This document shows, piece by piece, positions 22,883 to 36,100 of a DNA stretch of 44,258 bases; within the stretch, counting starts at the first letter, position 1, and each line of letters opens with the position of its first letter. The notes under the pieces were generated by a model. That model searched no databases, was not told the origin of the DNA, and saw nothing but the letters and a program-made list of their open reading frames with translations. Made by a program: the position numbers and the translations under genes. Origin of the DNA: Purshia tridentata (lineage: Eukaryota > Streptophyta > Magnoliopsida > Rosales > Rosaceae); contig QANT01005882.1 of assembly GCA_003254885.1 (NCBI GenBank), forward strand, positions 1 to 44,258. The letters run 5' to 3'.

Positions 22883-24521
22883 TGTTACCTCCAGTCTACA
22901 GAATAAATAGAAAATGAATTAATATCAATAGAAAACCAAAAAAAGAATATTAGGGCTGTAAACAAACACGAGAGAGAGATAGAGAGAGAGTGATTTCATA
23001 GTCAAGGACTTAATGGACTTCCCAATGTTTACAAAAGGAACTGATGAATACGAATAACGTTTTGCAATAAAAGAATATCAATTAGTCTTGCGTAACATCC
23101 ACTGGACCTCTGCATTGAGGTTCAATTAGTGATACAACTAACAGGCTATAAACATAGTTCATTTCTAGCATCTAGGCATAGGCACACGAACTTCTTTAAA
23201 GTCAAAATCAGTTCCTATATCTATGCCTAAACATCATAAAGTCACAAATATTACGGTTGATGATCATAAGGTATTCATTCAATCAAACTTAGAACCCATA
23301 ATTATATCAAATACCCATAAAAGAAAAAGTACAGATGTATCATAACAATTGTGTACATGAGTGAAACGATAAATTCAGAAGTATACGTCCTTTTAGGATG
23401 CTTCTATGCAAATGCTTAAGAGAAGTATAAACTACTACGTGTTTACTGGGATATGATGTTCCACCTGAAAGTAATTCAAATAAAGACCAGACTTTTCAAA
23501 GGCAACCAATCAACAAACAATCACTATGAAGAAAGACACTAAATTTTAAAATCATATTGTTTGGGAACATGGGAACATAATATAGAAGTGACCCAGAATG
23601 ACCAAAACTCACACAGACAATTAATCAAACACTTGGGCGCATACTCAAGTGAGTAAAGAATGGACTGAGAAAGAGCATACCCAAGCGAGAGTGTTGGATC
23701 GGGAGATTGAGTCACTGCCAGGGACTTGTCAATGTTAGCTAGTCTGTTCTACAATCCCTTCCTCCGCATACAGAAATTGCATATCCTATGCGAGAAGAAA
23801 TAGCTCAGTCTGATTCTCCGAACAGGTTTTCAAAGAATTCAGAAGTAAAACTCGTTTTTTATTTTGGTGCTGGAGTTCAGAAATCAGAAGCTAAACTTCG
23901 AAACAAGAGTCTTGCTGCTCTTTGCTACTGTCTTCTGGTTTGGGATACAAACAGACAATTTTAGCATTGGGCTCTCCATGATCGGCTCTAAAGCCCAGCA
24001 GGCCCAACATCATAGTCCCACAATATAATTGTTACGTGTGTATAAGTGTATTGATTGGTAATCTCATTTCACTTTCTTAAATGAAAATCTGACACGTGGC
24101 TTACGTGGTGTAATTAATCCATATGAAATATGAGTGGACGATAAACTTACATTTTATTATTTTAAGCTATAATATTAATTACATCAACATAATGACGTAA
24201 TTTGATAGTCTTGTATTATTTTTTCTCTCCATACAAGTATAAGATCAGTGATTTTCAGACACCTCTTCCAAAAATACTTGTAATTTTAACATTTTTATTA
24301 AACTGAGTTATGATATGACATGTATCCCATGTTATTGGATTAAAATATAATTGCTATATACATTCCATATTTCTAAAATTTTGTTGTGAGTTGAAGAATT
24401 AGATTGTTCTGGTGACATATTGAGCATTATCGAATTCCACTTGACATTTCAAAAGAAGAGCAGACAGAGAAGCCTAAAAAACAAAGTACAAAGTCATCCG
24501 GTCCAAATGGCAATGAAGCAT
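22883..24521. other. VMA21-like 5' region and intergenic DNA
   Basis: This probably contains the 5' UTR intron (22896-23680), a short leader exon near 23681-23790 and the promoter of the VMA21-like gene. The segment from about 24000 to 24520 is AT-rich, and its right end is the 3' UTR of the first ZIP gene. A short GA run lies at about 22971-22990. No further gene was seen. Confidence 0.45.
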
Positions 24522-26547
24522 TTAAGCCCATTTGGCCAAAAGAGCCATGCAGGCAGAGCCTAACATAAGTGAAAGATAAGCCCCAAGTTGGATCCTTAGG
24601 TTGCCTTGCATTCTAGGGTTCATAAAATCTGCTGCTAGAAGGTCAACCAGAGCCATGTATATTAGGATCCCAGCCGAAGCAGAGTTGAATACCCCTTCCA
24701 CAATCAAAGCAGTTGGGCTGTTCTCATTGTAAATGTTTGATATTCCCATTCCAATACCAATTCCAATTGGGGTGGTGAGGGAGAAGAAGAGCACCATAGT
24801 TGCAATGGCCCTGGACTTGAATTTGGCCTGCAAAAACAATTGGAGCATCTCACATAAACTGTATGAAAATAGAAATTACAATGGAGTAACCTAAACTCAC
24901 AACCCAAAATGTTTTGGCAACTGCCCAATGGTCTTTGGGATTAGTCACACATTCACCCTCTTTATGAGAAAGTGTAGGAGGGTGGTGAATTACAAGGTTC
25001 AATCCCAGTGAATGTGTGCGTTACAGATATAATACTGCAATTTGTTCCCAAAGGGGTACTGCTGGAGCCAACATGCAACAATAGTTTCAGCTTATGGGAA
25101 GCTATAGCAAAAAACTTGTGGGGACTGTGGACCCTAAACAGTGAAAGGTGTCCTACACTACCATGCAACAGTTCCTAATCCATATTTTTTCCTATAAAGT
25201 GAAGGCTTTTCAATGTTGTTGGAATTCAAATGGACCCTACAAAGAATATGCAAGATCTCTGAACAGATGATAAGATATTTTGTGACAATATCACAAGACC
25301 ATTGGAGGCTTGGAGCACTAAGAGCTCGATCATATTATTGTACCTATCTGCAGATTGGTAATAACATATTGGGATTAGAGATGAGATGTTTCCAGGTACA
25401 AGGTGCATGCTTTCACTTTGAAACATGTAAATACTTATTTTTCTGCACATTTTCTTGTATCATACTTTTGAATATCACACATATAAGGGAACAGATATAT
25501 ACCTGAGAGATGCACCCACCAAGGCCCATGCCTTCAAAAAATTGATGGAAAGTCAAAGCTGCTACAAGAGGTTTGATTGTCTTGGGACTCTCAGAGGCAC
25601 CTAAAGCTATCCCAATGACTACTGAATGAACCACAATCCCCAGCTCCAGAACCTGTAAAAAATTCATGCAAATAATCTACGTTATTGCAATTTACACATC
25701 AGAGTTAAGCACATGGCCATAGGCTATAACCAATGAAGTTAAGTTAATCAAATAAAAATATCAGTACATAAAATATAAGTGGAGCATCCAAACTCTTTCT
25801 TTATAGGGTACAAAAGACTTGGAACATAATATACAGAGGAATGGCAGAGCAGAAAACAGAGTTGCACCTACCAAACAAAATGAACCTGCAAAAATTGAAT
25901 CTAAACAAACATAAAATGGAGACCAACTCTACCTGTGATATCACTCGATGCCTGACAAGCTCCAAAGCCGACGATGCATCCTCCAATACCAAGTCCGATC
26001 CATGGGCATGGCCATGTGTGGCATGTGTATGAACATGCACATGACCCTCATGCACCCCATGCATCTCCTCATCTTCTTTCACTGGCCGTGCTTTATTGAA
26101 ATGTGATCTTCTATAATAACTAGTGGCGAAGGTGTCGATCATCATCGTCCCTATAGCTGAAAGCATTGCAATGAAGCCGGTGAATGGGAAATTCCCCCAT
26201 GGCCTTTGGCTAAGGCAGGGGCTTGTCAAGCTTTCGAATGCATCAGGCAATACATGGATGAACCCAGTTGCTAGAATCACACCAGCAGCAAAGGCTTTGA
26301 TCATGAAGAAGATGTCATTTTCGGGACGTAGAGTTGGGAATATCTTACCCAACATTGGGAGAGAGACACCAAGAACACTAGCTATGAGGATTGAACTTAT
26401 TGCAACTAGCTTGAATTTGAGAGCCTTGGCTTTGTCACGGTCTTGGATTTCAGTACTGCAGGTGCATTCTGCAGAAACCAAGACAGGGACAAGAACAAGA
26501 ACAAGAACAAGAACAAGAATGTGAGAAGATGGAGTGAGCTTTTTCAT
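24522..26547 (-). CDS. ZIP family zinc/iron transporter, copy 1 (His-rich loop)
   Basis: Three exons (26547-25933, 25652-25503, 24827-24522) encode 356 residues. A hydrophobic leader (about 8-26, [18 protein letters not shown]) is followed by eight predicted membrane spans. The cytosolic loop between spans 3 and 4 is strongly histidine-rich (163-182, [20 protein letters not shown]). Span 4 carries H214 in VVHSVVIG and span 5 carries H241/E245 in [11 protein letters not shown], the metal-translocation signature. It most resembles plant ZIP1/3/5-type plasma-membrane zinc uptake proteins. The start MKKLTP was preferred over an upstream in-frame ATG at 26751, because a TATA-like CATAAATAC at about 26630-26637 lies between them and the extension has no family similarity. 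Confidence 0.93.
26490..26519 (-). repeat. Coding hexanucleotide repeat in the ZIP leader
   Basis: About five tandem ACAAGA units on the plus strand encode alternating Leu-Val in the hydrophobic leader of ZIP copy 1. Being in frame, changes in unit number would lengthen or shorten the signal segment two residues at a time. Confidence 0.85.
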
Positions 26548-26751
26548 GGTTTTGAGTGAAGCAGTTGGAGAGGGACAGAGAGTAAAGGTGGGGTTTGGAG
26601 TGGGTTTTGAAGAAGTCCATTGCACACTGTATTTATGAGTTGGAGAATTTGGGAAAAGCAGAGGTCTTAAGGTAAAATGGCGACATGGAATTGCATTCTG
26701 TTTGCTAAGAAAGTGAAGTGGGGTTGCCAAGTGTGTGGTTAGTGAAGCCAA

Positions 26752-27829
26752 ATGACGACATTATGTGTTAATGAACAGTTTAAAGCAGCTTAGGACTTTA
26801 ATTAGGCTTTTGAGGTCTCTATCTGAAGTGCCGAACAATGGAAATGACTAGGACTTGGGACTAAAGTTGGCAAAAAAAGGTATTGCATTAGTGATTAATT
26901 ATTAACCCATCTTGGGTTGGTGTTAGCCAATGCATGATGAGCATGAATTCTGTTTATCTCGGTACGAGCATGATCAATTACATTGGGATTTAGAGGATAT
27001 CTAATTACATGAGATTTTGTGTTTAAATTTAAAACCTCCAAATCTCAAAATTTGTTAGAGAACAAGCTTTATAGTTTGCACCATACAACAAAAGTTTAAT
27101 ATATAAACCTAAGAAAAAGAGAAAGTTCCGTCTTAAAATGTTATTAAATTGAGAAAGCTAGATGAAACGTCCTTTATTCTACCCAAAGGCCTAGATCACA
27201 ACTCACAAGGCCATTGGATGGATCTGATATGTCAAATTGTTTTGGCAAATAACAAAGTTGGTCTCTCTTACTTTTTTTCCCAAAAATTTATGATTTTTTC
27301 ACTTATTCTTTACGCTATATGCTGGTTGCTTTAGACTAGAAATATGGATCAAGAACTTAGAGTTCAATGCCGTAGAACCTCCACCCATTGTGACCACTGA
27401 CCTGACAACTTTATGTTATATACTTAATGGAGGGTCCAGATTTATACTCATGCACATTAATTTTCTTCTTCTTCCATTTTTTTCCTCTTCATTTGACTTT
27501 GTGATTAAAACTTATAGTAACTGTATGCTTGAAATATATTGTTGATTCATCGTCTAACAATTTAAACTTTTGGAGTTTAGTAATTGTCTAACATGGTATC
27601 AGTATCTTACTTGCTAAAAATGTTTGCATGGTACATGGTGGAGATGCACTGTATAGGGTGAGGCTGCATGTGATGAAGGGTGTAAGTTGATATACATTGG
27701 TGACTCATTCCTTAACGATATAAGTTTTTGGGTGGTCCACTAAATTGTTTAACAATTGAGTTGGCACTCCAACTTGTGTAATCAAGCTCAAAAATTGAAG
27801 CTAGTTGCAATAAGTTCGAAGCTTATAAG
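26752..27829. other. Upstream region of ZIP copy 1
   Basis: No gene is present. Much of 27120-27440 is related to 28470-28760 (shared blocks include ccaaaggcctagatcacaac, gctatatgctg, tagactagaaa and atggagggtcc). This shows that the promoter side of ZIP copy 1 was duplicated with the partial ZIP gene. Confidence 0.6.
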
Positions 27830-28000
27830 GGCACTAGCCATAAAGATTGAACCTATCGCAACTAGCTTTAATGTGAGAGCCTTGGCTTTGTTACGATCCT
27901 CGGCATCATCAGTAATACTCCATGTGCATTCTGCAGAAACCAAGAGATTGAAGGACAAGAAGAAGAAGAAGAATGTAAGATAAAGTAAAATTTTTCATGG
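27830..28000 (-). pseudogene. ZIP transporter relic (5' part of exon 1 only)
   Basis: The minus-strand counterpart aligns with the start of ZIP copy 1 exon 1 (about 26385-26550). Shared stretches include gcaactagctt, gagagccttggctttgt, gtgcattctgcagaaaccaag and the tttttcatgg start region. The leader repeat is (AAG)n here instead of ACAAGA units. The reading frame is broken, and everything from span 2 onwards is missing. The homologous promoter region follows at 28060-28220. Confidence 0.82.
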
Positions 28001-30142
28001 CTGTAAGAGAGGCTGAGAGAGTGCTAGTAAAGGAGTGGTATAGAGTGGTCTTGTGTGGCTGTAATATTTATACATGAGTTGGAGAATTTGGCAAAAGCAG
28101 GGCTAGAGTTAATATGACGACATGGGATTTCATTCAGATTGTATATATGAAAATGAATGTGGGGTTGACAACTGACAAGTGTGTGGTTTATTAAGCCAAT
28201 TGATGACATTATGACAGACTTGTGCTTCTGCATCAACAAGTCTAATATCCACATTTTGGACATAGAAATTGCATTGCAGAGATATTTATTCTGGAATCAA
28301 GCAACAAAAAGATCAGTGGATGCCAATTGAATTCCAAATTGTTGTTATCAGAAACAGGTTTTTGCAGTACGTCCCCTGCAACCACATAAAAAAGAACAAG
28401 TTGTGCGTTAATAACTAGCAAAAACATCACATACCAGAACAGAACAAGTCACACACTTTCTAAACCAAGTTGCTATAAAATTGAGTAATCTAAGATGAGC
28501 AGTTCCTTTATTCGAGCCAAAAAGCCAAGATCACAACTTTACAAAAAGCCAGTTTGGAGGATCAAAAATGTCCACACCAAATGAAATAAAACATTTTTGG
28601 CAAATAACCAAATTGGTAGACTGTTCTTTCACTCATTGTGTTAAGCTATATGCTGTTTCTGTAGACTAGAAAAAGAAATCAAGGGCTTAGGCTTCAATGC
28701 TGCAGAATCTGTACCTGAAAACTTTAGGTTATATTCTCATGGAGGGTCCCGATTTACTTGGTTCGCTATTTCATTTTTCTCTTCATTTGACTGTGTGACT
28801 AAAACAACTTTTGAGCACCCCCAACTTTAGTAATAAAACTCAATATAAGTGTTGGTTATAACATATATATATCACTCATTTTTATTATAAAAATAAGGAG
28901 ACTAGTCCTGTAGTAAGGTTAATGTTAATAACTTGAGAAAAGTGCTTTACCTTTTATGCAATAGAATCAAGATCAACATATAAATGTGTCCTTGATTTCC
29001 TTTCCATGTCTCCTAATTTCATAATTATTTTCAAAACATGTGGGCTTCCTTTGACTTTTATTTTTCAAAATCAAGATATTCCAACCTACACCTCGTTGAG
29101 ACTGTCTTTCGAAAAAATTTAACTTAATCTTTGTTTAAATTTTATGGGATTATTGTATTACAATGTGGTGCGTGTTTATTTATTTGACATGTACTATATC
29201 ATGCTGTATATAGAGGTGACATTTATCATTTAAAAAAAAAACCGTCTAAAAAGAATCTATGTTGGTCTTGCCTAGCCAATGAGATCCCTATTTGGAGGCA
29301 AGGAGGGGGATGAGAATTCCAAAACTCGACCCCATCCGTTGCCATTAATCAATGTATATGCTTCCACTTTTGCACATTTACAATCCTTGGCTTTCAATGT
29401 TGCTCAATAACTTTTGATTACTTTCCAGCCTAATACATAGAAAAGAAGCTCTTGGAAAAGTCATGTTACCAAAAGATGTATATGAAACCAATAATCTCAT
29501 TGGCTTCGTGGTCCTACATATTACAAATTTCTATTCTTGAAGGCACATTTTCCCCAACTAGAATTTTATTATTTGGACCATTTTCACTGGTGTACTGCGA
29601 ATTTGAACCTAGAGATTCAGACCATATCATTTAAACAATGAGTCAAAATAAATACATAAACAAAAAGAGAGATTCCCCACTTTGGTCGAACACCTAATAA
29701 AGGTTATTTGTTTTCTTTTGTGATTGAGTCAAGTACGGCCCTACAATTATTAGAATGTTTTTAAATCACAGAATTTGAAATCTTGCATTGATATTTGGTG
29801 CATCTTACATAGCGTCCAAGAAAAATATGTTGCATATTGTTTGGCATTGGCATGTTTGTCTTTGAAGTTGTATTTGAAGTAGGACCGCCACTTATATTCA
29901 CCATACATTGATTGAAGTGATTCAAAGCATGTCATTATTGCCTTCATCTCCTTCATACATGAAGGTGCAACTCCTTCTTGTAAGAAATAAATGGTTCTAA
30001 GTGGGGATGGTGATTGGAGCTGAAACCAGAGCTCTTATACCATAATTAGGCCGTATGTTGTCAAGAAATGAGCCAACAATATATATATATATATATATCG
30101 AGCAAACAATTATATACATAAAACTCTAACAAAGTTGATGAA
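28001..30142. other. Intergenic DNA: duplicated ZIP promoter, then no recognised gene
   Basis: Positions 28060-28220 and 28470-28760 are related to sequence upstream of ZIP copy 1. A third exact TGACAACTGACAAG lies at 28166-28179. From about 28800 on it is AT-rich with no credible coding sequence. The right end is the ZIP copy 2 3' UTR, with an (AT)n run at about 30079-30099. Confidence 0.55.
30079..30099. repeat. (AT)n microsatellite
   Basis: A run of about ten TA dinucleotides lies just past the 3' end of ZIP copy 2. Confidence 0.9.
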
Positions 30143-31777
30143 TTAGGATTCTCCCCACTTGGCCAAAAGTGACATAAAACATGCTCCAAGAAGAAGAGCA
30201 AAATGAGCCCCAAGTTGGAGCTTAGAATTGCTTAGCATTTTAGCATTATTCATGAAATCAGCAGCAAGAAGATCTACAAGTGCCATGTAAATGAGAATCC
30301 CAGCAGATGCTGATAAGAGAAGCCCTTGAACAATTAGTGCAGTTGGGCTATTCTCATTGTAGGTGTTGGAAATGGCTATGCCAACACCTATCCCAGCTGG
30401 GGTGGTAAGGGAAAAGAATAACACCATTATTGCCATCTTTTTCTTGTTGAATTTTGCCTGCACACAAATCATAAATCTCTTATCCTAGTGTCAGAAGCAG
30501 CCTTAAATCTTGTGTGTGTTGTCAATTTTATTTGTCATTCTCATTTTGGTACTCCAGGATACAAACAAAGATTTTCAAGTGTGCAATATTTCTTCAATAC
30601 ACAATGCAATTATAAAACAAAAGTTAATAAGCAGCCCTGAAATAGTCAGTGGTCAGGAACTACATGATTGTGAATGAAAAAGCAACAAGTTCAACTAATG
30701 TGTCAAATCAACTATTTCTTCACAGAAACAGTAACAAGTGGCAAGCTAGGTTTGGGTTTTTATTCCGAGTAGGGGATTGGGGACATAATTCTTGACTTAA
30801 TGAATGAACCAAAAGTTTGCTAGTTAGAACTAATTAAATACCTGATAGATACATCCACCAAGTCCCATGCCCTCAAAAAATTGATGGAAACTCAGTGCTG
30901 CCACCAATGGCTTGATTGTGTGTGGACTTTGACAAGCACCAAGGGATATCCCAATAATCACTGAATGAACCACAATTCCTAACTCCAAAACCTGCACTTT
31001 GTATTACCATACTCAATCAAAATTCGCTAGAAGGAGTTGTCTTCTCATAAGAAGTGTCTGTGTATGACAGCAAAATCTATGACACATCAAAATTAGATGG
31101 AGCAATTCTCTAGATTTCCTAATTTAATTTCTATGTAACAAATTGATTGATGAAATTTATCTAAGATTCTAAAGCACCTGAGATATGATTCGATGGCGGA
31201 CAAGCTCTGGAGAATTTGATGCTTCTAATACCAATGTAGGACCATGAACATGACCAGCATAATGTGCCCCATCATCACTCTCTTCATCACCATCTACCGG
31301 CTGAGCTTTCCGAAGCTCAGACCTCTTTTGGTACCCAGTAGCAATGGCTTCCATCATCAATGTCCCAATGGCTGACACCATAGCAACAAAACCTGTAAAG
31401 GGAAATCTTCCCCATGGGTTTTCACTAAGGCAGGGGCTTGTCAAGCTATCATGAGCATCAGGAAGTACATGAACAAACCCAGTTGCTAAGATCACCCCAG
31501 CTGCAAATGCCTTAATCAGGAGATAGAAGTCCTTATCCGGGTGGAGAAATGATATGTTAATGAGCTTCACTAGAAATGGCGGACAAACTCCCAGTGCACC
31601 AGCAACTAGAACTGAGGCTATTGCCGCTACTTTATATCTGATCAATTCCTTGGATTTGGTTCGATATGGATCTTGGTTTTCACATGTGCAGGTTGAAGAT
31701 ACTAGGCTTGGTTGAAGAAGAAAAAGAAAGAGGATGGTCATGATGAAAGTGTTTGGATGAGGTTGGAACTTGTTCAT
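30143..31777 (-). CDS. ZIP family zinc/iron transporter, copy 2 (His-poor loop)
   Basis: Three exons (31777-31178, 30991-30842, 30457-30143) encode 354 residues, with intron positions and phases identical to ZIP copy 1. The leader (about 11-28, [18 protein letters not shown]) ends near the shared CTC(E/S) motif. The metal-site residues in spans 4 and 5 are kept ([17 protein letters not shown]), although CISQ reads CIYQ. The cytosolic loop is short in histidine (AHYAGHVHG, 171-179), against about ten histidines in copy 1, and is acidic instead (DGDEESDDG). It is therefore a diverged paralogue, probably still a transporter. A TATA-like TATAAG lies at about 31852-31857. Confidence 0.93.
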
Positions 31778-33130
31778 CGTATATAGTGGAAAGAAAAATT
31801 AATGAAGTGGAAAAGAATGAAGAAACTATGGTATAATTAAATGTGTCCATGCTTATACGTATAAAGCCTTTAGGTGATCAATCATGCACAAAGACAAAAC
31901 AAAATAATTGGTGAGTAGTAGTACAACATAGACTCAGAACAGAAGAAGAACCCAAAAGACGGAGAGAAAAAGACCAAATGGGTTTGTTACCTGTCAGCAA
32001 CAGGGCAAGGAAGACCATACTTTATATTCCATCTAACAACCCCATAGCTAAATTCCAAACTTTTTGGCACTCATTGCTAGATTTATATGCATAAGTGTCA
32101 TTATGTGTGTACTTAAAATTAACACTGCTCCATATGTTGTTGCTTAAAAATCAGAAGCGACAACTTTGCTACAAAGGGTATCTGATCCTTTTAGTCTCCA
32201 TCAAAATGTATGGCATTGATGCAGTCCAACTCTCCAAGTTGAAGTAAAAAACTTGTGGTGAAAGTCTGGGGGAATTTGGAAAGGCCAAAATTCTGTTTGG
32301 GTTGACTTCAAACATGATGTTTGAGTACTGCATGTGCCCCAAACATCAATTCCATCAGCATGCATATTCTAATGATCTACTCTATTAGTAAAATTGTATA
32401 TACATGATATGAAAATTGAGTATCAAGAAAGATTGTTACCAAAAATTTAGTATGCCATGGGCAGTTGTGATAGTGATAGTATTGTGGATATATGTCTAGT
32501 AATCTTGAATTTTAAAGAACAGGATATGCTTAAGGATTAGACAAATAATGGTGGAAAGTTGTTTCTATATAGCTATGACTTGAGCTGAGGTTGGACGTTG
32601 GTTCTGGATTCGGCTAGATTTTGTGCCTCTGCTTCTCCTTGTAATTAATTTGGTTGATGGATGATGTTTTCCAAGAACAGTTAATCATCACTCACTCACA
32701 ATGCTTACAAAGTAAAATTGGCACCTTGTTCAGAAGTCATAGAGGTATGCCTGTTTTGAATTCTTTGACAACATCAAAGATAAGATAGCAATTGCATTGA
32801 AAGTAGCTCGTATGCAAGGGAAAATTTGATTGGTTGAATTTGTCTGTCTTGTAATGTATAATGTACTTGCAAGCAATAATATACTTGTTATATTTATAAT
32901 ATTCTGAAATAAAGGATCAAGCTCACTTCTATGGTTAAAAACTTAATGGTAATTGTGACTAAAAGATTGTAGGATATTTGATCCGTTAATGGCATGGCAA
33001 GGCAAGCAAGAACTAAACACAATATAGCCTCATACAAAGATCATTGAAACTGTACAATTGACATTAGTCATTATACTAGATTATTGAAATGTTCTGCTAT
33101 GTATACAGCAATGTCGATAAATGTTCCAAT
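31778..33130. other. Upstream region of ZIP copy 2 and AAH 3' flank
   Basis: The left part is the ZIP copy 2 promoter. The far right is the AAH 3' UTR. No gene, RNA or clear repeat was recognised between them. Confidence 0.5.
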
Positions 33131-36100
33131 TTACAGCAGAGTCTCTATGAATGCCAAGATTGCCAAACCAGATGCCCAAACATCATCATCCAACACATGC
33201 TCTTCAGGGGAGTGACTTATGCCTCCTCGACAACGGACGAAAAGCATCCCCACCTGTTCAAATTTTTGCACGTTCTCCAGAATTATACACAAATGAAATG
33301 AAGCAAACAATAACATGGTTCATCTGGAAAAACATACAAACCCTAGTTAAATGAGACAGAGCCATTGCATCATGTCCTGCTCCACTCATTAATACAGGCA
33401 CTTCATCTTGAATGGCACCTGTCATTCTTTTGAGCCCAAGATAAGCTGCAGACTGTAGCTTCGAACTCAACTCTGAATCACAAATGACTGCATTTGCATC
33501 ATGCTGAAAAGATACCAAGCACGTAAGGTTTCACAGGTCAAGCTGACTGCAACAGAATTGACTAGGATATGAAAGTCCAGGCCACACCTTATGTTCAATT
33601 GTACAAGAAACTGAACGCCTATCGCATATTTGATACACTCGGTTAGAAAATTCATAAACAACAGCTTCACGTCCCATATCATCTATTGCGCGTAAATCTA
33701 CAGTGAATGTTACCTGAAATCAACAAGTTCATTTTCATTATTGATGTTAACCATTGAAAGGCAGTTCCCCCGTTTGGGCTCGTTATCAAAATAGAAATGT
33801 CAAGAGATGCACTACTTGCCTGGCCTGGAATGACGTTACTTGCACTGGGCCAAGTCGATATCTCTCCAACAGTACAAACAAGTGAAGTTGAAAGTGATTC
33901 CAATGATAAACTTTTGCAATGACCATCAAAAGACAGAAAATTTTGAGGATGTTTACATAGACTTTCTAACAAAACAATTGCTTCGGCAGCAGCTGCCATT
34001 GGGTCATGACGCATAGACATTGGAACTGTTCCAGCATGCCCCTGGGAACCTCTCATTGTAACCTACAATATTCATGTCAATGGGACTGCTCAATCAAGAT
34101 GAGAAGCTAACAAAATACCATAATGGCTTACTGCTTTATACATCAAGATGTCCATGATGAAATCAAGTCTGTAATTACATGTAAGGAGCTTTGTATGGAT
34201 CTTCTATTGACTGATTCTGCTATAAAATCTCTGAGAGTGTAAAGAAAGTTGCTAGCATAAAAGTTTTATCCTAACGCAAGCTATGAAATTACATGTAGCT
34301 CATGAGACTTGTGTCATTTCTCATATTATTATTATCCCCTTTTTGAATTCCAGAAAATAATCTGCAGCTAGCCAGCCAATAATAAAATTCTGAACTATGA
34401 AAGAATTTCTTGTCTTTGTGGACTAAATGAAACATGATTCAGACATGCAACTATCTAAGGTGAAACACTACATATACCTTTAGTCGTGTCTGACCAGCTA
34501 TGCCTTTAACCACTCCAAGAGGAAAGCCAGCCCTTTCTAGTACTGGTCCTTGTTCAATATGAATCTGCAACAAACAATAGCAGGGTATGCAGACTGAACA
34601 CCAAAAGAACTTACAAGTTGATGGTACTGAGTTTTATTGCTGTTTTCACAGAGGATACTGTAATACAGGTTGTCAGGATAACTAGTACGTGTTAGGCCAT
34701 CATACCTCAACATAACCCCAGACCGAGCTTGGGTCATATTTGAGCTGCAACAAGTTCTCCTCTGTAATTTCTATGGAGTTCTTCTTAAGAGCATCTTGAA
34801 TTGTTACACCACTGAACAAGGATCACTCATGAATATATTGATAATGAATAGGGTTTCAAACAGATATATGATGGGATTTATCCAAGGATACCTTTTATCA
34901 GTTATCTGCAGTGCTGAAACTGGCAAAATTCCAGCTACAGCTGCACTGCCTAAGAATGTAGACTGAAACCTTACTCCCTCTTCATCACTAAATGCTATTA
35001 CCTGCAATGTTGAAAAGCAGTAACAACATGAATTTATTATTAGAATTCTAGCGCAGCTACCACCAAGTAATCTGTACATACATTTTTGGAATAAATTTCT
35101 AGACCTACATACTGTTTTGACATGCAAGGAGCTAAATTAATTTCTTATGATGGAGTGTTATGTGATATCAATTCATGTTTCCCTTGCATAAGAATGACTG
35201 TACCATCCTTTGAGTTCACTAGACCAGCACAGGTAAATGCAGTTACATTTCTTTTTTATTTTCTTCAGTGGAGTAGTTTGACTTGAAAAATAAACCATAA
35301 ATTAGAAACAGATAGTATATGAAAGCTTAGTTGAACTTTCATTGAACTATCCATCAAAATAGATCCTAAACAAGCTTTTTCCTTATTACAATGGGAGTGA
35401 ACAACTGGACATATAGACCTCATGAATATGCTTTTTAAAGGAACGTCTGCAAGCAATTTAATCACATAGGAGGAACACTTTCACTAGAAACCTCTCAAGG
35501 ATATTTCAATAAGGCAATGATATCTTCACTGACCTCAACTGGCCGCCTTAGTTTTCCCAACTTCCCATTGATATTCAAAACCTTCAATGCAGCTAACGCA
35601 GAAATGATGCCTATTGCCCCATCAAATTTCCCAGCATCAACAACCGTATCCTGTTATAAAGAAGGGGGTGTAACTGTCAATTATTGCTATCTAAGAACCG
35701 TATACTCCTTGTCGTGTTTGTCTAAAAATTAAATTCAACTACAAAATGTGGGGGGAAAAATTACCAAATGAGAACCAATTAATAGAGTCTCAGCACTAGA
35801 ATTGCTTCCCTCAACTCGACCATGTACATTGCCCAAGTAGTCAACCCACCTGGAAATCAAGACAAGGCATGAGCCAGGAGTTCCTGAAACACTGTTTGGA
35901 TGCAAAGAAAGATAGAAGCTGACGTTCTCAAACCAGCATCCTCCATCCATTCCTGAATAATATTCCCTGCCCTCACAGCTGCTGGGCTCATGAATATCCT
36001 CTGAAGATAGCCATCACCATCACTCACCTGTTGATTCAGGAAACAATAGCAACATGATTTCAAGAATAATCAGTTTCACAACCATAACATATATGGGATG

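Noticed and set aside
26548..26751. In-frame extension of ZIP copy 1 starting MASLTTH
   Set aside because: It would place coding sequence upstream of the likely TATA box. The hydrophobic leader directly follows the later Met, as in copy 2.
29750..29956. 68-codon minus-strand frame with charged residues
   Set aside because: No recognisable family, no splice partners and an AT-rich setting. Chance is the simpler explanation.
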